Below are positions 17,009 to 26,609 of a stretch of 64,000 nt of DNA, in pieces. This DNA is from an uncultured Paraprevotella sp. Lineage in GTDB: Bacteria; Bacteroidota; Bacteroidia; Bacteroidales; Bacteroidaceae. The notes beneath the pieces were generated by a model. That model searched no databases. It saw nothing but the letters and a program-made list of their open reading frames with translations, and had not been told where the DNA came from. Made by a program: the position numbers and the translations under genes. The DNA is taken from positions 62,001 through 126,000 of the forward strand of contig CALULA010000006.1 in the NCBI GenBank assembly GCA_944321365.1. The letters run 5' to 3'. The first letter of the stretch is position 1; each line of letters opens with the position of its first letter.

Positions 17009-20000
17009 TCATCCTTCCGGTTGCAGGGGAGTCAGATACTCCAGCAGCTCACGATAGGCGTCGGCTTGCCGTAGCAGAGGGGCGTTTCCCACGAGGAAGA
17101 ATTGTTTGCGGGCGCGGGTCAGGGCCACATTCAGTTTGCGGTCTATCCGGATGCCGTCGGTACTGACGGGGTCTGACAGGGTGGAGAGCTGATAGTAACG
17201 GCTGACGGTGGTGCTGAAGATGATGACGTCGCGCTGACTGCCCTGATAGCGTTCCACGGTGTCGATGGTGAGGTCTGCCGCTCCCGGCAGTCCGGTCTGC
17301 AGCAGTTTTTTGCGTATCATGGAGATTTGGGCGCGGAAAGGCACGATGATGCCGATGCGTTTGCCAATGTTTTCTTCTTCATCGTTCAGATGGAACAGGG
17401 CGTGCAGCGTCCTGATGAGCCGCACTGTGGCCTCGGCTTCCCGGATGTTGCTTCGCGGATGGGTCTCCTCTGGCGAAGGAGCGACAGAGAGCAGTCCCAT
17501 GCGCGTGCAGGCTATTGCGGCAGTCCACGGATCTGAAGGGTATCGGTCGAAAATCTGTTCCTCCTGTTGATGTCGCAGCGGTATGGTGTCCAGTTGGCCG
17601 TTGTAGAATTTCCGGCTGACGTATCGGCTGATGAGCGGATGCATGCGTCCTTGCCGGTGGAGCAGGGCCACGATGCCTTCTTTTTGTTGTATGCGGTTCA
17701 GGGCGTGCAGCCGTTCAAACAGCGAGTTGCGGCAGTCTGTCAGTCCGATGGCGTTCAGCGCGGCATGGGCCACGCGTGATTGTTCCGTGCGTTGCATCAC
17801 TACGGCCGGCAATTGCTTGTGGTCGCCGATAAGGATGAATTTGCGGATGGCGCATGTCGTTGTTGTCGCGTTTCCTTCCCGTTGTTTTCTGACGGCACAC
17901 AGCAATGGGAGCAGCTGAGGCTCCAGCACCTGTGAGGCTTCGTCGATGATGGCTACATCGAAACGTTTCAGGCAGAACAGCTCGCTGTGTGTGCACAGAC
18001 TGCTCACCGTGCCTGTAAAAAGTCTGATGGGGGTTATTGTCTCGCAGATCTGCCTGCGGGATTGTGCCTGGCTGATGACGTTCTTCAGCAGTCTGTGGCG
18101 GAACTCCGGGGCGCAGCTCAAGTCCTGTCCTATGCGGATATATTCGGGTGCAGGGTGCAGGGTGGAGAGCATGTTGCAGATTTCATCGACGGCCCGGTTT
18201 GTGTAAGCCATGAGCAACAGTTGTTTTTCCGGCCGGTCGGACAACAGTTCTTCTACGATGGACTTCAGGGCGACAGAGGTTTTTCCCGTTCCCGGCGGAC
18301 CTATCAGCAGGAAGTAGTCTTTGGCCTGTTTGGCTTGCAGCACGATTTTTGCCATGTCCGGGTCGGGATGGGGCAGGTTCAGCCGTATGCCGGTGTCGGT
18401 TTCCGGTTCACGGATTCCCAGCAACAGCGACTTGCGTTCCGGCGGGGCCGTGATGAAACTGAACAGTCCGGCGTAGGCCTGGCTGAACGAGGTGTCGGTG
18501 TAGCCCGGCTCTACGGCATAGAGGCTGCCGCAGTGGAATACGCTGGCGTTGCGTTGTTTGTAGGACAGTTTCAGCAACATCCGGTCGGGTTGTATGTCTT
18601 CTACCACGCAACGGAAGAACTGTTTGCTTATGACGTTGTCCTGTTCGCTGTTTCTTTCGTAGAGCATCACCATGTCGCCTTGCCTGAAATTGGGCAGGAA
18701 ATCCTCCTCGTATTCCGGAAAGTCCAGACGTACATGCGTGACGGTGCCTTGTTCATCTTTCAGCGGATGCAGGTGCAGGTCGGTCAGTATGTTGCCGTTT
18801 TGTTGTTTGGTAGGCGTGTCCTGGCACCAGGTTTCCGAGAATCCGCCGGTGGAGTCCGGGCGTCCGTCGCCCACTTTGGCCAGAAACTGTTCACGTTCCA
18901 TGAACGTCAGGAAGCGGTGAAAGTAGGCGGCTTCCAGCGGTTCCATGTGTCGGAGCGGGGCAAGTACGTGCTGTATGCGGGGCTGCAGATACCGCAGATA
19001 GAACGCATCGTGGCGTCCGGATGTGTTGATGCGCTCTTCTGTCATTTCCTGTAGCAGAGTGACCGATGCGCCGTTGCGCAGACGGTGTTCCATGTGGACC
19101 AGTTCGTTGCGTAAGGCGATGAGGCGTCGGATGTCCGACCGCGGTACGTCTATGGCATAGAGTTGCGGGTAGCGGGAGTAGAACAGGAACGACTGGACTT
19201 GTTCGCGTGCTTTGTCCATGTTGTAGTATAGAATCTCTTTGTAAAGAGCTATCTGCAGTTTGTGTTCCTCTTTGGGATGACGTTCCGGATATTCCTCGGC
19301 CTTTCCGCTTTTCAGTTCCACCAGCTTGTCGGCACTGCAGGTAAGCAGGTCCATTCGTCCTTGCAGTCCGAGGGCTTCGCAAAGGAACGAAGGTTCCAGC
19401 TGTACGTCCGTCTTGCGGATGTTGATGGCGGCGGTACTGAAACTTCCCCGTACGGTCTGGCGGATGTTGTGGAACTGTTTGCGGCATTGGTCGAAGAAGC
19501 TGCGGTCGATGTCCTGCAGGGTGGAGTAGACCAACGGATCCTGCCGGAAGCTTTTCAGCATGGAGCACAGGTAAAGTCCGTCTTCTGTCTGTTCCGCTGC
19601 GGCATCGTTCTCGTTTACGCAGTCGTCCAGAAACTGGTTGGCGGCATTTCCGGCCTGCAGCACGGCACTGCGCTCTGCCGGAGCGAATTTGAGCAGCAGG
19701 TGGGTATAGGGCGACCAGCCGTAGGGCCTGATGCAGCCTGCAACGGCAGTAATGTCCATCAGAAAATCCGGGTCGAGGACCAGCATTTCCGGTTGCAGTA
19801 CGTAGGGATGTTCCTTGCTGTCGTCAGCGTTGTTGACTGTCCACTTGACGGATAGCAGGTTGAGCTGTGCTCCTTCATACAGTTGGTTGCCCAGCTGTGC
19901 GAAAATGGTATTCCCCGCCGTGACGTAACTTATTTTCAGCAGTCGTTCTCTGGGTGCGTCGTTTTCCCGCCCGTAAATGAAGCGGTTGTTCCAGTGGTGT

Positions 20001-20425
20001 ACCGTGACACGCATGCGTTTGGTCTGTTTCCGCACATCGTCCGGCATGGCGATGCTTTTCCAATGTTGCGGCAACCGTTCGGCGAGTTGCTGTGGCAAGG
20101 GGGTGTGACAGAAGGCTGCCAGGCCTTCGCAGACGGCTTTCAGGTCGTAAGGGTAGTCCGGTCCGTTGGGTTGTAACGTCTGTTTCCGGATTTGGTATGC
20201 TCTTGCACGGAACACTTCCAGCGGATAAGCCTTATGGCCGGTTTGCTTGCAGAGCCAGTGCAGGCGGGCGGCCATGTTGGTGAAATCTACGGGACAGTCG
20301 CGGGTCAGCGTCTTCAGGCATCTGTTCAGTATTTGTTCCAGTGTCCGGTAACGCTCGGCAAGAGGAGCGTTCTTCCGTTCTGTCCGTAAGATTTCGTCAA
20401 AGGCATCCTGAAGTTCTTTCACCAT
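17009..20425 (-). CDS. Dna2-like protein: PD-(D/E)XK nuclease fused to a superfamily 1 helicase
   Basis: This 1138-residue protein combines two parts. At about residues 355-395 it has a RecB/Cas4-type nuclease signature: 'GRMD', then 'ELKSGK', then 'QIALYKE'. From about 705 it has an Upf1/Dna2-type SF1 helicase: Walker A 'GPPGTGKTS' (about 711), 'IIDEAS' (about 828), 'GDHKQLP' (about 865), 'ERYQGSQRD' (about 1060) and 'VALTRAR' (about 1103). The cysteines that hold the iron-sulphur cluster of Dna2 and Cas4 are not visible after the nuclease motif. It starts 2 bp after mltF and is the last gene of a udk-mltF-helicase unit. DNA repair or replication-fork processing is the family expectation. 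Confidence 0.88.
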   Translation of the reverse strand: MVKELQDAFDEILRTERKNAPLAERYRTLEQILNRCLKTLTRDCPVDFTNMAARLHWLCKQTGHKAYPLEVFRARAYQIRKQTLQPNGPDYPYDLKAVCEGLAAFCHTPLPQQLAERLPQHWKSIAMPDDVRKQTKRMRVTVHHWNNRFIYGRENDAPRERLLKISYVTAGNTIFAQLGNQLYEGAQLNLLSVKWTVNNADDSKEHPYVLQPEMLVLDPDFLMDITAVAGCIRPYGWSPYTHLLLKFAPAERSAVLQAGNAANQFLDDCVNENDAAAEQTEDGLYLCSMLKSFRQDPLVYSTLQDIDRSFFDQCRKQFHNIRQTVRGSFSTAAINIRKTDVQLEPSFLCEALGLQGRMDLLTCSADKLVELKSGKAEEYPERHPKEEHKLQIALYKEILYYNMDKAREQVQSFLFYSRYPQLYAIDVPRSDIRRLIALRNELVHMEHRLRNGASVTLLQEMTEERINTSGRHDAFYLRYLQPRIQHVLAPLRHMEPLEAAYFHRFLTFMEREQFLAKVGDGRPDSTGGFSETWCQDTPTKQQNGNILTDLHLHPLKDEQGTVTHVRLDFPEYEEDFLPNFRQGDMVMLYERNSEQDNVISKQFFRCVVEDIQPDRMLLKLSYKQRNASVFHCGSLYAVEPGYTDTSFSQAYAGLFSFITAPPERKSLLLGIREPETDTGIRLNLPHPDPDMAKIVLQAKQAKDYFLLIGPPGTGKTSVALKSIVEELLSDRPEKQLLLMAYTNRAVDEICNMLSTLHPAPEYIRIGQDLSCAPEFRHRLLKNVISQAQSRRQICETITPIRLFTGTVSSLCTHSELFCLKRFDVAIIDEASQVLEPQLLPLLCAVRKQREGNATTTTCAIRKFILIGDHKQLPAVVMQRTEQSRVAHAALNAIGLTDCRNSLFERLHALNRIQQKEGIVALLHRQGRMHPLISRYVSRKFYNGQLDTIPLRHQQEEQIFDRYPSDPWTAAIACTRMGLLSVAPSPEETHPRSNIREAEATVRLIRTLHALFHLNDEEENIGKRIGIIVPFRAQISMIRKKLLQTGLPGAADLTIDTVERYQGSQRDVIIFSTTVSRYYQLSTLSDPVSTDGIRIDRKLNVALTRARKQFFLVGNAPLLRQADAYRELLEYLTPLQPEG

Positions 20426-20427
20426 GT

Positions 20428-21681
20428 TTATTCCTGTTTGTATTTAGTTTCCAGTTCGTCTGCGCTGAGCACTTTGCTTTTGAATCCGCCCCGCGAGTTG
20501 CGTCGGGCCGGTGCCGGGAGCGTGCCTCCGCTTCCGCCGGGTGCGGATGAGCGGTATTGCCGCCACCGTTCTTGTATGGAATGGACATAGCCGTAGGTCT
20601 CTTCTCCTCGCAGATAACCGTATTTCACGACCGGATCATTGTAGAACTGCGGTTGGCTCAGGCGCAGGATGAAGGGCGAGACCTCGCTCCATCTGTAGGG
20701 CGATTTCCCATGTTTGCGTGCCAGTGCCATGGCATCGCGTACGTGTCCGGCCCCGCCGTTGTAGGCTGCCAGTACGAAGTTGATGCGTTCGGCCCGTCCG
20801 GGCACATCGCTGAACTTCCTGTCCAGTTCTTTCAGATAGCGTGCGGCGGCTCCGATGTTCGCTCCCGGCAGGTGAATCTGATGGCGCGGCAGTCCGAGAT
20901 GGTCTGCGGTTTCAGGCATGATTTGCATCAGTCCCCGTGCGCCGGTCCAGGAAACGGCCCCAGGGTCGAAGCCCGATTCCTGATAACATTGTGCGGCCAT
21001 GAGCCGCCAGTCCCAACCGATGGCACGGCTGTGACGTATGAAGTCTGCGTCGTAGGGCGAGATGATGCCTTTCGCCCGGTTCTGCATCGGTGCGCGCATG
21101 CGGCGTCTCACTCCTCCGCCCGGTGTGAAACGCCTTCGGTCGCGGTTCTGCAACCCCGTCCGGATATCCGGACGATACCAGTCGTCGAGGGCCTGAGCCA
21201 GCAGCGGTGAGCTTTTCCGCACCATCCATTGTCTCTTTGCTGTCCCGGTGCTGTCTTTGACGTCCGACTTGCAGCCCGCAAACAACAGGTCTGGCGATGC
21301 CGTATAATGTTCGGGGAGTTCCAATGCTATGAGATCCGCTTCGCTGTTCTGCAGCTTGCGCATGAGTTCTGCCGTGTCGCGGGCGGTCTCCATTCTCAGT
21401 CTGGTTCCGATGGAGTTGGCGAAGTGTTCTGCCAGTTCAAATTGCAGCCCTACGCCTTTTCCTTTATATTCATAGTACGTGTCAGGGCCGGACAGCGTGA
21501 TGGCTATCAGTTCTCCGGCTTCCTGAATCTGGGGCAGGTCGTAGCCGTCTGTGTATTCGGCCGGGGAAGTGATTCCCAAGGGTGATACTTTTTTCTCCTT
21601 CTTGTTCCCGCAGGCTGTCATATAACAGACGCTTGTGATGATGAGCAGAAAGAGCCATGCTTTTTTCATGTCCGTGGTCAT
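20428..21681 (-). CDS. MltF-like membrane-bound lytic murein transglycosylase
   Basis: This lipoprotein has its lipobox at 'MTAC' and a C-terminal SLT domain (about 215-370) with the catalytic glutamate in 'QESGFDP' (about 235) and the 'GARGLMQIMP' motif. The N-terminal half resembles a family 3 solute-binding domain, as in MltF, but is only about 150 residues, so the second lobe looks shortened. The enzyme cleaves peptidoglycan glycan strands to 1,6-anhydro ends at the membrane. The ATG at 21681 overlaps the udk stop codon (ATGA); a second in-frame ATG at 21669 gives a more standard signal peptide. The overlap favours translational coupling with udk. Confidence 0.88.
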   Translation of the reverse strand: MTTDMKKAWLFLLIITSVCYMTACGNKKEKKVSPLGITSPAEYTDGYDLPQIQEAGELIAITLSGPDTYYEYKGKGVGLQFELAEHFANSIGTRLRMETARDTAELMRKLQNSEADLIALELPEHYTASPDLLFAGCKSDVKDSTGTAKRQWMVRKSSPLLAQALDDWYRPDIRTGLQNRDRRRFTPGGGVRRRMRAPMQNRAKGIISPYDADFIRHSRAIGWDWRLMAAQCYQESGFDPGAVSWTGARGLMQIMPETADHLGLPRHQIHLPGANIGAAARYLKELDRKFSDVPGRAERINFVLAAYNGGAGHVRDAMALARKHGKSPYRWSEVSPFILRLSQPQFYNDPVVKYGYLRGEETYGYVHSIQERWRQYRSSAPGGSGGTLPAPARRNSRGGFKSKVLSADELETKYKQE

Positions 21682-22316
21682 AAGCGGTAGGAAACGGCAC
21701 CGGTCTGTCCGCTGATGTGGTGCAGAATGTAGGTCCTCATGATTTCAATGGCCTTTTCGTTCTCACCGCCTTGCGGAATGATCAGGTCGGCATAACGCTT
21801 TGTCGGTTCTATGAATTCCAGATGCATGGGTTTCAGTATGTTCCGATAGCGGTCCATGACCATTTTTACTGTCCGCCCGCGTTCAATGATGTCTCGTTCG
21901 ATCACGCGGATAAGCCGCTCGTCAGGGTCGGCATCTACGAAGATTTTCAGGTCCATCAGCTCGCGCAGCTCTTTGTTGGCCAAGGCCATGATTCCCTCTA
22001 TGAGGGTGACTTTCTGCGGTTCTATGTGTAGGGTTTCCTTCAGCCTGTTGCATTCCAGATAGGAGTATGTGGGTTGCTCTATGGCTTTTCCGGCCTTCAG
22101 GGCTTTCACTTGTCCGATGAGCAGCGGCCAGTCGAATGCCGACGGGTGGTCGAAGTTTATCTTCCGTCTCTCTTCCAACGTCATTTCCGTGGCGTCTATA
22201 TAGTATGAATCTTGCGGGATAAGCGTAACCTCATTTACAGGCAGGCTGTCTATGATTTTTTTAGCTACCGTTGTTTTTCCGGAGCCTGTTCCTCCGGCAA
22301 TTCCGATGACATACAT
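21678..22316 (-). CDS. udk: Uridine kinase
   Basis: Uridine-cytidine kinase phosphorylates uridine and cytidine with GTP or ATP in pyrimidine salvage. The start is placed at 22316 (MYVIGIAGG...) because the P-loop 'GGTGSGKTT' must lie near the N-terminus and a promoter element sits at 22364-22371; a longer frame from 22397 would start upstream of that promoter. The protein is 212 residues, normal for the family, with 'DHPSAFDWPLL' and 'RDIIERGR' motifs. It is the first gene of a unit with mltF and the nuclease-helicase. Confidence 0.95.
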   Translation of the reverse strand: MYVIGIAGGTGSGKTTVAKKIIDSLPVNEVTLIPQDSYYIDATEMTLEERRKINFDHPSAFDWPLLIGQVKALKAGKAIEQPTYSYLECNRLKETLHIEPQKVTLIEGIMALANKELRELMDLKIFVDADPDERLIRVIERDIIERGRTVKMVMDRYRNILKPMHLEFIEPTKRYADLIIPQGGENEKAIEIMRTYILHHISGQTGAVSYRL

Positions 22317-22363
22317 AAGCTTTCGTTTTAAGTGGGACGTGGTGATTGCACTTTCGTCAAATA

Positions 22364-22371
22364 CAAAGTTA
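22364..22371 (-). promoter_or_regulatory. -7 element for udk
   Basis: The minus strand reads TAACTTTG (TAnnTTTG), 48 bp upstream of the udk ATG. It diverges from the element at 22438. Confidence 0.65.
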
Positions 22372-22437
22372 GCGGATTTGCAACATATTGTTGTCACTTC
22401 AGTTTGTTTATTTCACGTGACTTCGCTTTTTTTTCGC

Positions 22438-22445
22438 TATCTTTG
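22438..22445 (+). promoter_or_regulatory. -7 element for the Dabb/thioesterase pair
   Basis: TATCTTTG matches TAnnTTTG, about 95 bp upstream of the ATG at 22541. Confidence 0.65.
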
Positions 22446-22540
22446 GACAGAAAAAACGGCTCGCGGGCATTGTGGAATACGGATTCCCTTTTTTCCGGTG
22501 TGCCTGTGCGGATAATGATAACAGAAAAAGAAGACAGATT

Positions 22541-22840
22541 ATGGTGAAACACATTGTATTGTTCCAGTTGAATCCGGAAATGGATGTCCGGCGCAAAGCA
22601 GAAGTGATGGATGCGTTCAAGGCGGGGATTGAGGCCTTGCCTGAGAAAATACCTTTTATCCGTAAGATAGAGGTGGGGCTGAACGGCAATCCGGAAGAGC
22701 AGTTTGATATTGCCCTTTACAGTGAGTTTGACACAATGGACGACGTGAAGGCCTATGCCGTTCATCCTGCCCATCAGGCGGTGGCGGCGTTGTTGAGAGA
22801 CTGCAAGAAAAACCGTTCGTGTGTAGATTATGAGGTGTAG
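22541..22840 (+). CDS. Dabb (stress-responsive A/B barrel) domain protein
   Basis: This 99-residue protein has the ferredoxin-like Dabb pattern: 'MVKHIVLFQL' at the start, a middle helix and 'VHPAHQAV' near the end. Dabb proteins are small dimeric barrels; few have known activities. The start at 22541 follows an A-rich stretch (AAAAAGAAGACAG) and begins directly with the conserved first strand. A thioesterase gene follows at 24 bp, probably in the same transcript. Confidence 0.9.
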   Translation: MVKHIVLFQLNPEMDVRRKAEVMDAFKAGIEALPEKIPFIRKIEVGLNGNPEEQFDIALYSEFDTMDDVKAYAVHPAHQAVAALLRDCKKNRSCVDYEV

Positions 22841-22864
22841 GTAAAAGAGGGAGAGTCGGCGGCT

Positions 22865-23383
22865 ATGCGTAAGATAAAGAATCCGTGGAGACACAGAGAA
22901 GGGTATTTTTGTTTCGGTTGTTGCCGGGACAATGAGGCAGGAGTGAAGATGGATTTTTATGCCGATGCTGAGAAAGTGGTGAGCTACTGGCGTCCGCAAG
23001 CGCGTTATCAGGGCTGGATTGATACGTTGCATGGTGGGATACAGGCTGTGATGCTTGACGAGATTTGTGCATGGGCTGTGCTTTATCGGTTGAATACCAC
23101 AGGCGTTACCTCTAAGATGGAAACTCGTTACCGCCGTCCGGTTTCCACCTGCGACCGTTATCTGAAATTGGAAGCCCATGTCGTGGCGGTGCGAAGAAAT
23201 CTGGTGACCATCGAGGCTACATTGTTCAACAGTGCGGGAGAGTGCTGCACGCAAGCCGTCTGCACCTATTTCGTCTTTTCAGAAGAAAAGGCGGCGGAGA
23301 TGGGATACTGCGGGCTGGAGCTGGAGCCGGAAGAGATGGATGAAGCTGCTGTCATCAAGGATTTAATGGGAGCGGTAGACTGA
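22865..23383 (+). CDS. PaaI-family hotdog-fold thioesterase
   Basis: This 172-residue protein has the 4HBT hotdog pattern: 'CFGC' near residue 18, 'GWIDTLHGGIQAVMLDE' (about 56-72) with the conserved His-Gly-Gly, and a mixed strand region with 'RYRRPV'. Such enzymes hydrolyse acyl-CoA or related thioesters. The substrate is not known. It forms a two-gene unit with the Dabb gene and is followed by a terminator. Confidence 0.88.
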   Translation: MRKIKNPWRHREGYFCFGCCRDNEAGVKMDFYADAEKVVSYWRPQARYQGWIDTLHGGIQAVMLDEICAWAVLYRLNTTGVTSKMETRYRRPVSTCDRYLKLEAHVVAVRRNLVTIEATLFNSAGECCTQAVCTYFVFSEEKAAEMGYCGLELEPEEMDEAAVIKDLMGAVD

Positions 23384-23391
23384 AATGTGAG

Positions 23392-23426
23392 GGAAGTGGA
23401 CGGCATGTTTGCACTTCCTTTTTTTT
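23392..23426 (+). terminator. Rho-independent terminator after the thioesterase gene
   Basis: A 7-bp stem GGAAGTG (23392-23398) / CACTTCC (23412-23418) is followed by eight T residues. Confidence 0.75.
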
Positions 23427-23687
23427 GATACTCTGCTGTTTTTTGAGCATTTTGCAGGACGAATATTTGGCGGGTTGCTTAAAAAACATTACATTAGTCG
23501 GATAGAATCAAGAATACCATGCGGGGTGGAGTCGTCGGCAGCGTGTCAGGCCTATGACGTGACTGCCGTTTATCTGAATCAGACGAAAGGTGCCTCGATA
23601 TAAAATAGGTGCAATGGCCTTCGGGAAAAACGGGTTGCGCTTTGTCTTTTTTGCGATTATTGTTAAATCATTAACCATAGAGTGTAC
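23427..23687. other. Intergenic region and probable leader of the GH43 gene
   Basis: No credible gene is seen here. A hairpin with outer arms CGGCAG (23536-23541) and CTGCCG (23563-23568) lies about 120 bp upstream of the GH43 start; it may be part of a 5' leader. I found no exact TAnnTTTG element. Confidence 0.45.
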
Positions 23688-26591
23688 ATGAAAAAGAATC
23701 TTCATTTATTTTTTAGAAAAGGCCTGCTGTCATTCCTTTCGCTCTTGTTGTTCGTTCCTGTGCAGGGACAGGACGGTTCATTGCCTGTCCGAATGACAAC
23801 GGATGAGGCGGAAGCTATGTATTCCACCTTCACCATGCAGCGTACCAGTGTGCATGACCCCTCCATTGTCTATGATGAGACGAGTGGACTCTACTATGTG
23901 TTCGGGTCGCACATAGCGACGGCGCGGACGGCCAATCTGCAGGACTGGACGTGGGTGACATTGCCGTGGGGCACAGTAGACCCCGATGGCACCGTTACAT
24001 CTGGTGTACCGTCCTCCGAGGCTTTCTGTGTGAACCAGATCAAGGAAATCACGGTCAGGGGGCAACGTGTGACGTTTGGAAACTTTAATGCCGCCGACTG
24101 GAACTGTGCGCTTCCCGGAACTGGAACCAATGGTGAAGCGGTGAATTGGACGGTGGACGGTAATATGTGGGCTCCGGACGTGATATACAATCCGGTGATG
24201 AAGAAGTGGTGTCAGTATCTCAGCCTGAACGGGCCGACGTGGAACTCCTGCATCATCCTGCTGACGGCGGACCATATAGAAGGCCCTTACGTTTATCAGG
24301 GACCGGTGGTGTACACCGGATTCCGCAACGATACGGATGAGCGCATATCGTTCCATAAGACCGACCTGGAACTGGTGCTGGGTGAGCAGGAACATCTCCC
24401 GGCCCGTTATAATAAGGAGAACTGGGGAGATTTCTGGCCACACGCCATCGATCCGTGTGTGTTCTATGACGAAGACGGTCTTTTGTGGATGTCATACGGG
24501 TCGTGGTCGGGCGGCATTTATATGTTGCGCCTGGACGAGACGACAGGGTTGCGCGATTATGACGTGGAATACGGCAGCGATTTCGACAGCCGTCAACAGG
24601 ACGTGACCGTCGATCCTTACTTCGGAAAGAAGATAGCCGGCGGCTGGTATGTGTCGGGCGAAGGCAGCTACATTGAGCATATCGGCGACTGTTATTACTT
24701 GTTCATGAGCTATGGCGGGTTGGAACCCAATGGCGGTTATGAGATGCGCGTATTCCGTTCGGAGCGACCGGACGGGCCATATAAGGATATGAATGGGACA
24801 GACGCCATTTTCACTTCCGGCTGGCGGCTGAACTTCGGCCCGAACGCCGATAACCGCGGCGCGAGAGTGATGGGAGCTTACAACGGCTGGGGACTGATGA
24901 CGGTGGGCGAATGTGCACAAGGACACAACTCTGTTCTTGCAGCGGCAGACGGCAATACCTATCTGGTCTATCATACCAAATTCAACGACGGTACGGCAGG
25001 ACACCAGGTCCGTGTCCACCAGTTGTATCTGAATGAAGAGGGATGGCCGGTGGCGGCTCCTTTTGAATATAACGGTGAGACGGTGGGCGACAGTCAGATT
25101 TCGTCAGTACAGCTTTTCAAGGCTGCCGAGGTGACCGGACCGTATAAGGTGTTGCTCCATCGCTACAATCTGGACCATGCCAATATGGAAGAGGTGACAC
25201 CGGTTGATGTGACGCTCAATGCCGACGGAACGGTGACCGGTGCCTGTGCCGGAAGCTGGGAGATCTACGACGATAATTCCTATATCACGTTGACGCTGGA
25301 CGGCGTAAGATACCAGGGCGTGGTTGTGGAACAGCAGATGGAGCCTACGACGGTGAAAGCCATCTGTTTCACGGCCTGCGGCAGCAATGGCGTAGCCTTG
25401 TGGGGCTATCGGATGGAAGACCGCTACGCATTGGCTTATACGCTCAATACTTCGGACTTCCCTGTGCGCGACGGTCTGAATGTGAACCGTAATGTAGACT
25501 TATATGGTATGACGCTGGAGCGGCCTGTCTGTTTGGAATGGACGTCCGACCGTCCCGAAGTCCTTTCGTCTACGGGACGTTATAATCCGGTGGGGCTGAC
25601 AGAGAATGTGGATGTCTGTCTGACTGCGAGGCTGTCTGCCGGGAATTACTACTGGACAGATGAATACGACGTGACGGCCTTGGCTGAACAATTGCCAAGC
25701 GGAGACTGGCAGACGGGCATGAAGGCTTATTATGGTTTCGACGGGGAGCCTTTTGTTAATGCTTATGACAAAAGTCAGGAAGCCCGGTTGTTGTCGCAGG
25801 GCGGCACGCCGGAGCCGTCTTTGGAACGGGACAGCTTGCGTACGGGTAACGTTCTTCATCAATATTTCGGTGCGAACGGTTTTTGCAGTTATGCGCAAAT
25901 GCCCAACCCGTTGTCGGGCGAGGAACAGTTGGACGGGGTAACAGTGTCGCTTTGGGTGAAGCGCACCGATGACGTGCCTTGGGATGCCGTCTGGTCGTTC
26001 TACAATCCGTCGGCCAACGTCCGCCTCTATCTGACCGGCAATAGTTATATCGGCTTTAATGACGGGACTGGCAATTGGTTCGACATCAACCACCCCAACA
26101 CCGTGATTCCTGATAATATCCCGGTAGGGAAATGGTATCTGGTGACGTTGGTCCTGTCGCGTGAGAACGGTTGTACGCTGTATGTCAACGGTCACCGTGT
26201 ACGTACGATGATTTATACGGGCGAATGTAAGGGGCAGGCTGTTGCCGCAGCCGATGATTTTGATTATGGTCTTGTGCTGGATTTCATCAGGTCCTGTCCT
26301 GATTTCTATCTGGGCTATGGTTCATTCTGGGGGTCAGTGGATGTCAGGTTGGACGACCTTATCATTTATTCGCGTGCCTTGACATCTAAGGATGTTAATG
26401 CATTGAACACGATGAGTAACCGCGTGACAGATTTCACCCAAGTGGATACGGAGGGTGGCTCGTCCGTTCAAGACGTAAAAGGCATTGAGGTACATGGAGA
26501 CAGCCTGATATATGATTTGTCCGGTCGTCGTGTACAACAGATGCAGAAGGGCATCTACATCGTGAACGGCAAGAAAGTGCTTTGTCGGTGA
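23688..26591 (+). CDS. Secreted GH43-family glycoside hydrolase with LamG-like domain
   Basis: This protein of about 967 residues has a signal peptide and a five-bladed GH43 domain. Candidate catalytic residues are the base Asp in 'VHDPS' (about 55), the pKa-modulating Asp in 'AIDPC' (about 254) and the acid Glu in 'GEGSY' (about 323). A beta-sandwich region follows (about 480-590), then a LamG/concanavalin-like domain (about 690-900) and a C-terminal 'YDLSGRRV...KGIYIVNG' sorting-type domain. GH43 enzymes act on alpha-L-arabinofuranosides or beta-xylosides; the domain order resembles endo-arabinanases. The ATG at 23688 is preferred over GTG at 23682 because it starts the signal peptide. A near-perfect hairpin follows the stop. 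Confidence 0.88.
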   Translation: MKKNLHLFFRKGLLSFLSLLLFVPVQGQDGSLPVRMTTDEAEAMYSTFTMQRTSVHDPSIVYDETSGLYYVFGSHIATARTANLQDWTWVTLPWGTVDPDGTVTSGVPSSEAFCVNQIKEITVRGQRVTFGNFNAADWNCALPGTGTNGEAVNWTVDGNMWAPDVIYNPVMKKWCQYLSLNGPTWNSCIILLTADHIEGPYVYQGPVVYTGFRNDTDERISFHKTDLELVLGEQEHLPARYNKENWGDFWPHAIDPCVFYDEDGLLWMSYGSWSGGIYMLRLDETTGLRDYDVEYGSDFDSRQQDVTVDPYFGKKIAGGWYVSGEGSYIEHIGDCYYLFMSYGGLEPNGGYEMRVFRSERPDGPYKDMNGTDAIFTSGWRLNFGPNADNRGARVMGAYNGWGLMTVGECAQGHNSVLAAADGNTYLVYHTKFNDGTAGHQVRVHQLYLNEEGWPVAAPFEYNGETVGDSQISSVQLFKAAEVTGPYKVLLHRYNLDHANMEEVTPVDVTLNADGTVTGACAGSWEIYDDNSYITLTLDGVRYQGVVVEQQMEPTTVKAICFTACGSNGVALWGYRMEDRYALAYTLNTSDFPVRDGLNVNRNVDLYGMTLERPVCLEWTSDRPEVLSSTGRYNPVGLTENVDVCLTARLSAGNYYWTDEYDVTALAEQLPSGDWQTGMKAYYGFDGEPFVNAYDKSQEARLLSQGGTPEPSLERDSLRTGNVLHQYFGANGFCSYAQMPNPLSGEEQLDGVTVSLWVKRTDDVPWDAVWSFYNPSANVRLYLTGNSYIGFNDGTGNWFDINHPNTVIPDNIPVGKWYLVTLVLSRENGCTLYVNGHRVRTMIYTGECKGQAVAAADDFDYGLVLDFIRSCPDFYLGYGSFWGSVDVRLDDLIIYSRALTSKDVNALNTMSNRVTDFTQVDTEGGSSVQDVKGIEVHGDSLIYDLSGRRVQQMQKGIYIVNGKKVLCR

Positions 26592-26609
26592 TAAAGTATG
26601 ACATAATGC

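Noticed and set aside
23409..23603. 64-codon plus-strand frame between the thioesterase and GH43 genes
   Set aside because: It starts within the terminator T-run of the previous gene and has no ribosome site or family match.
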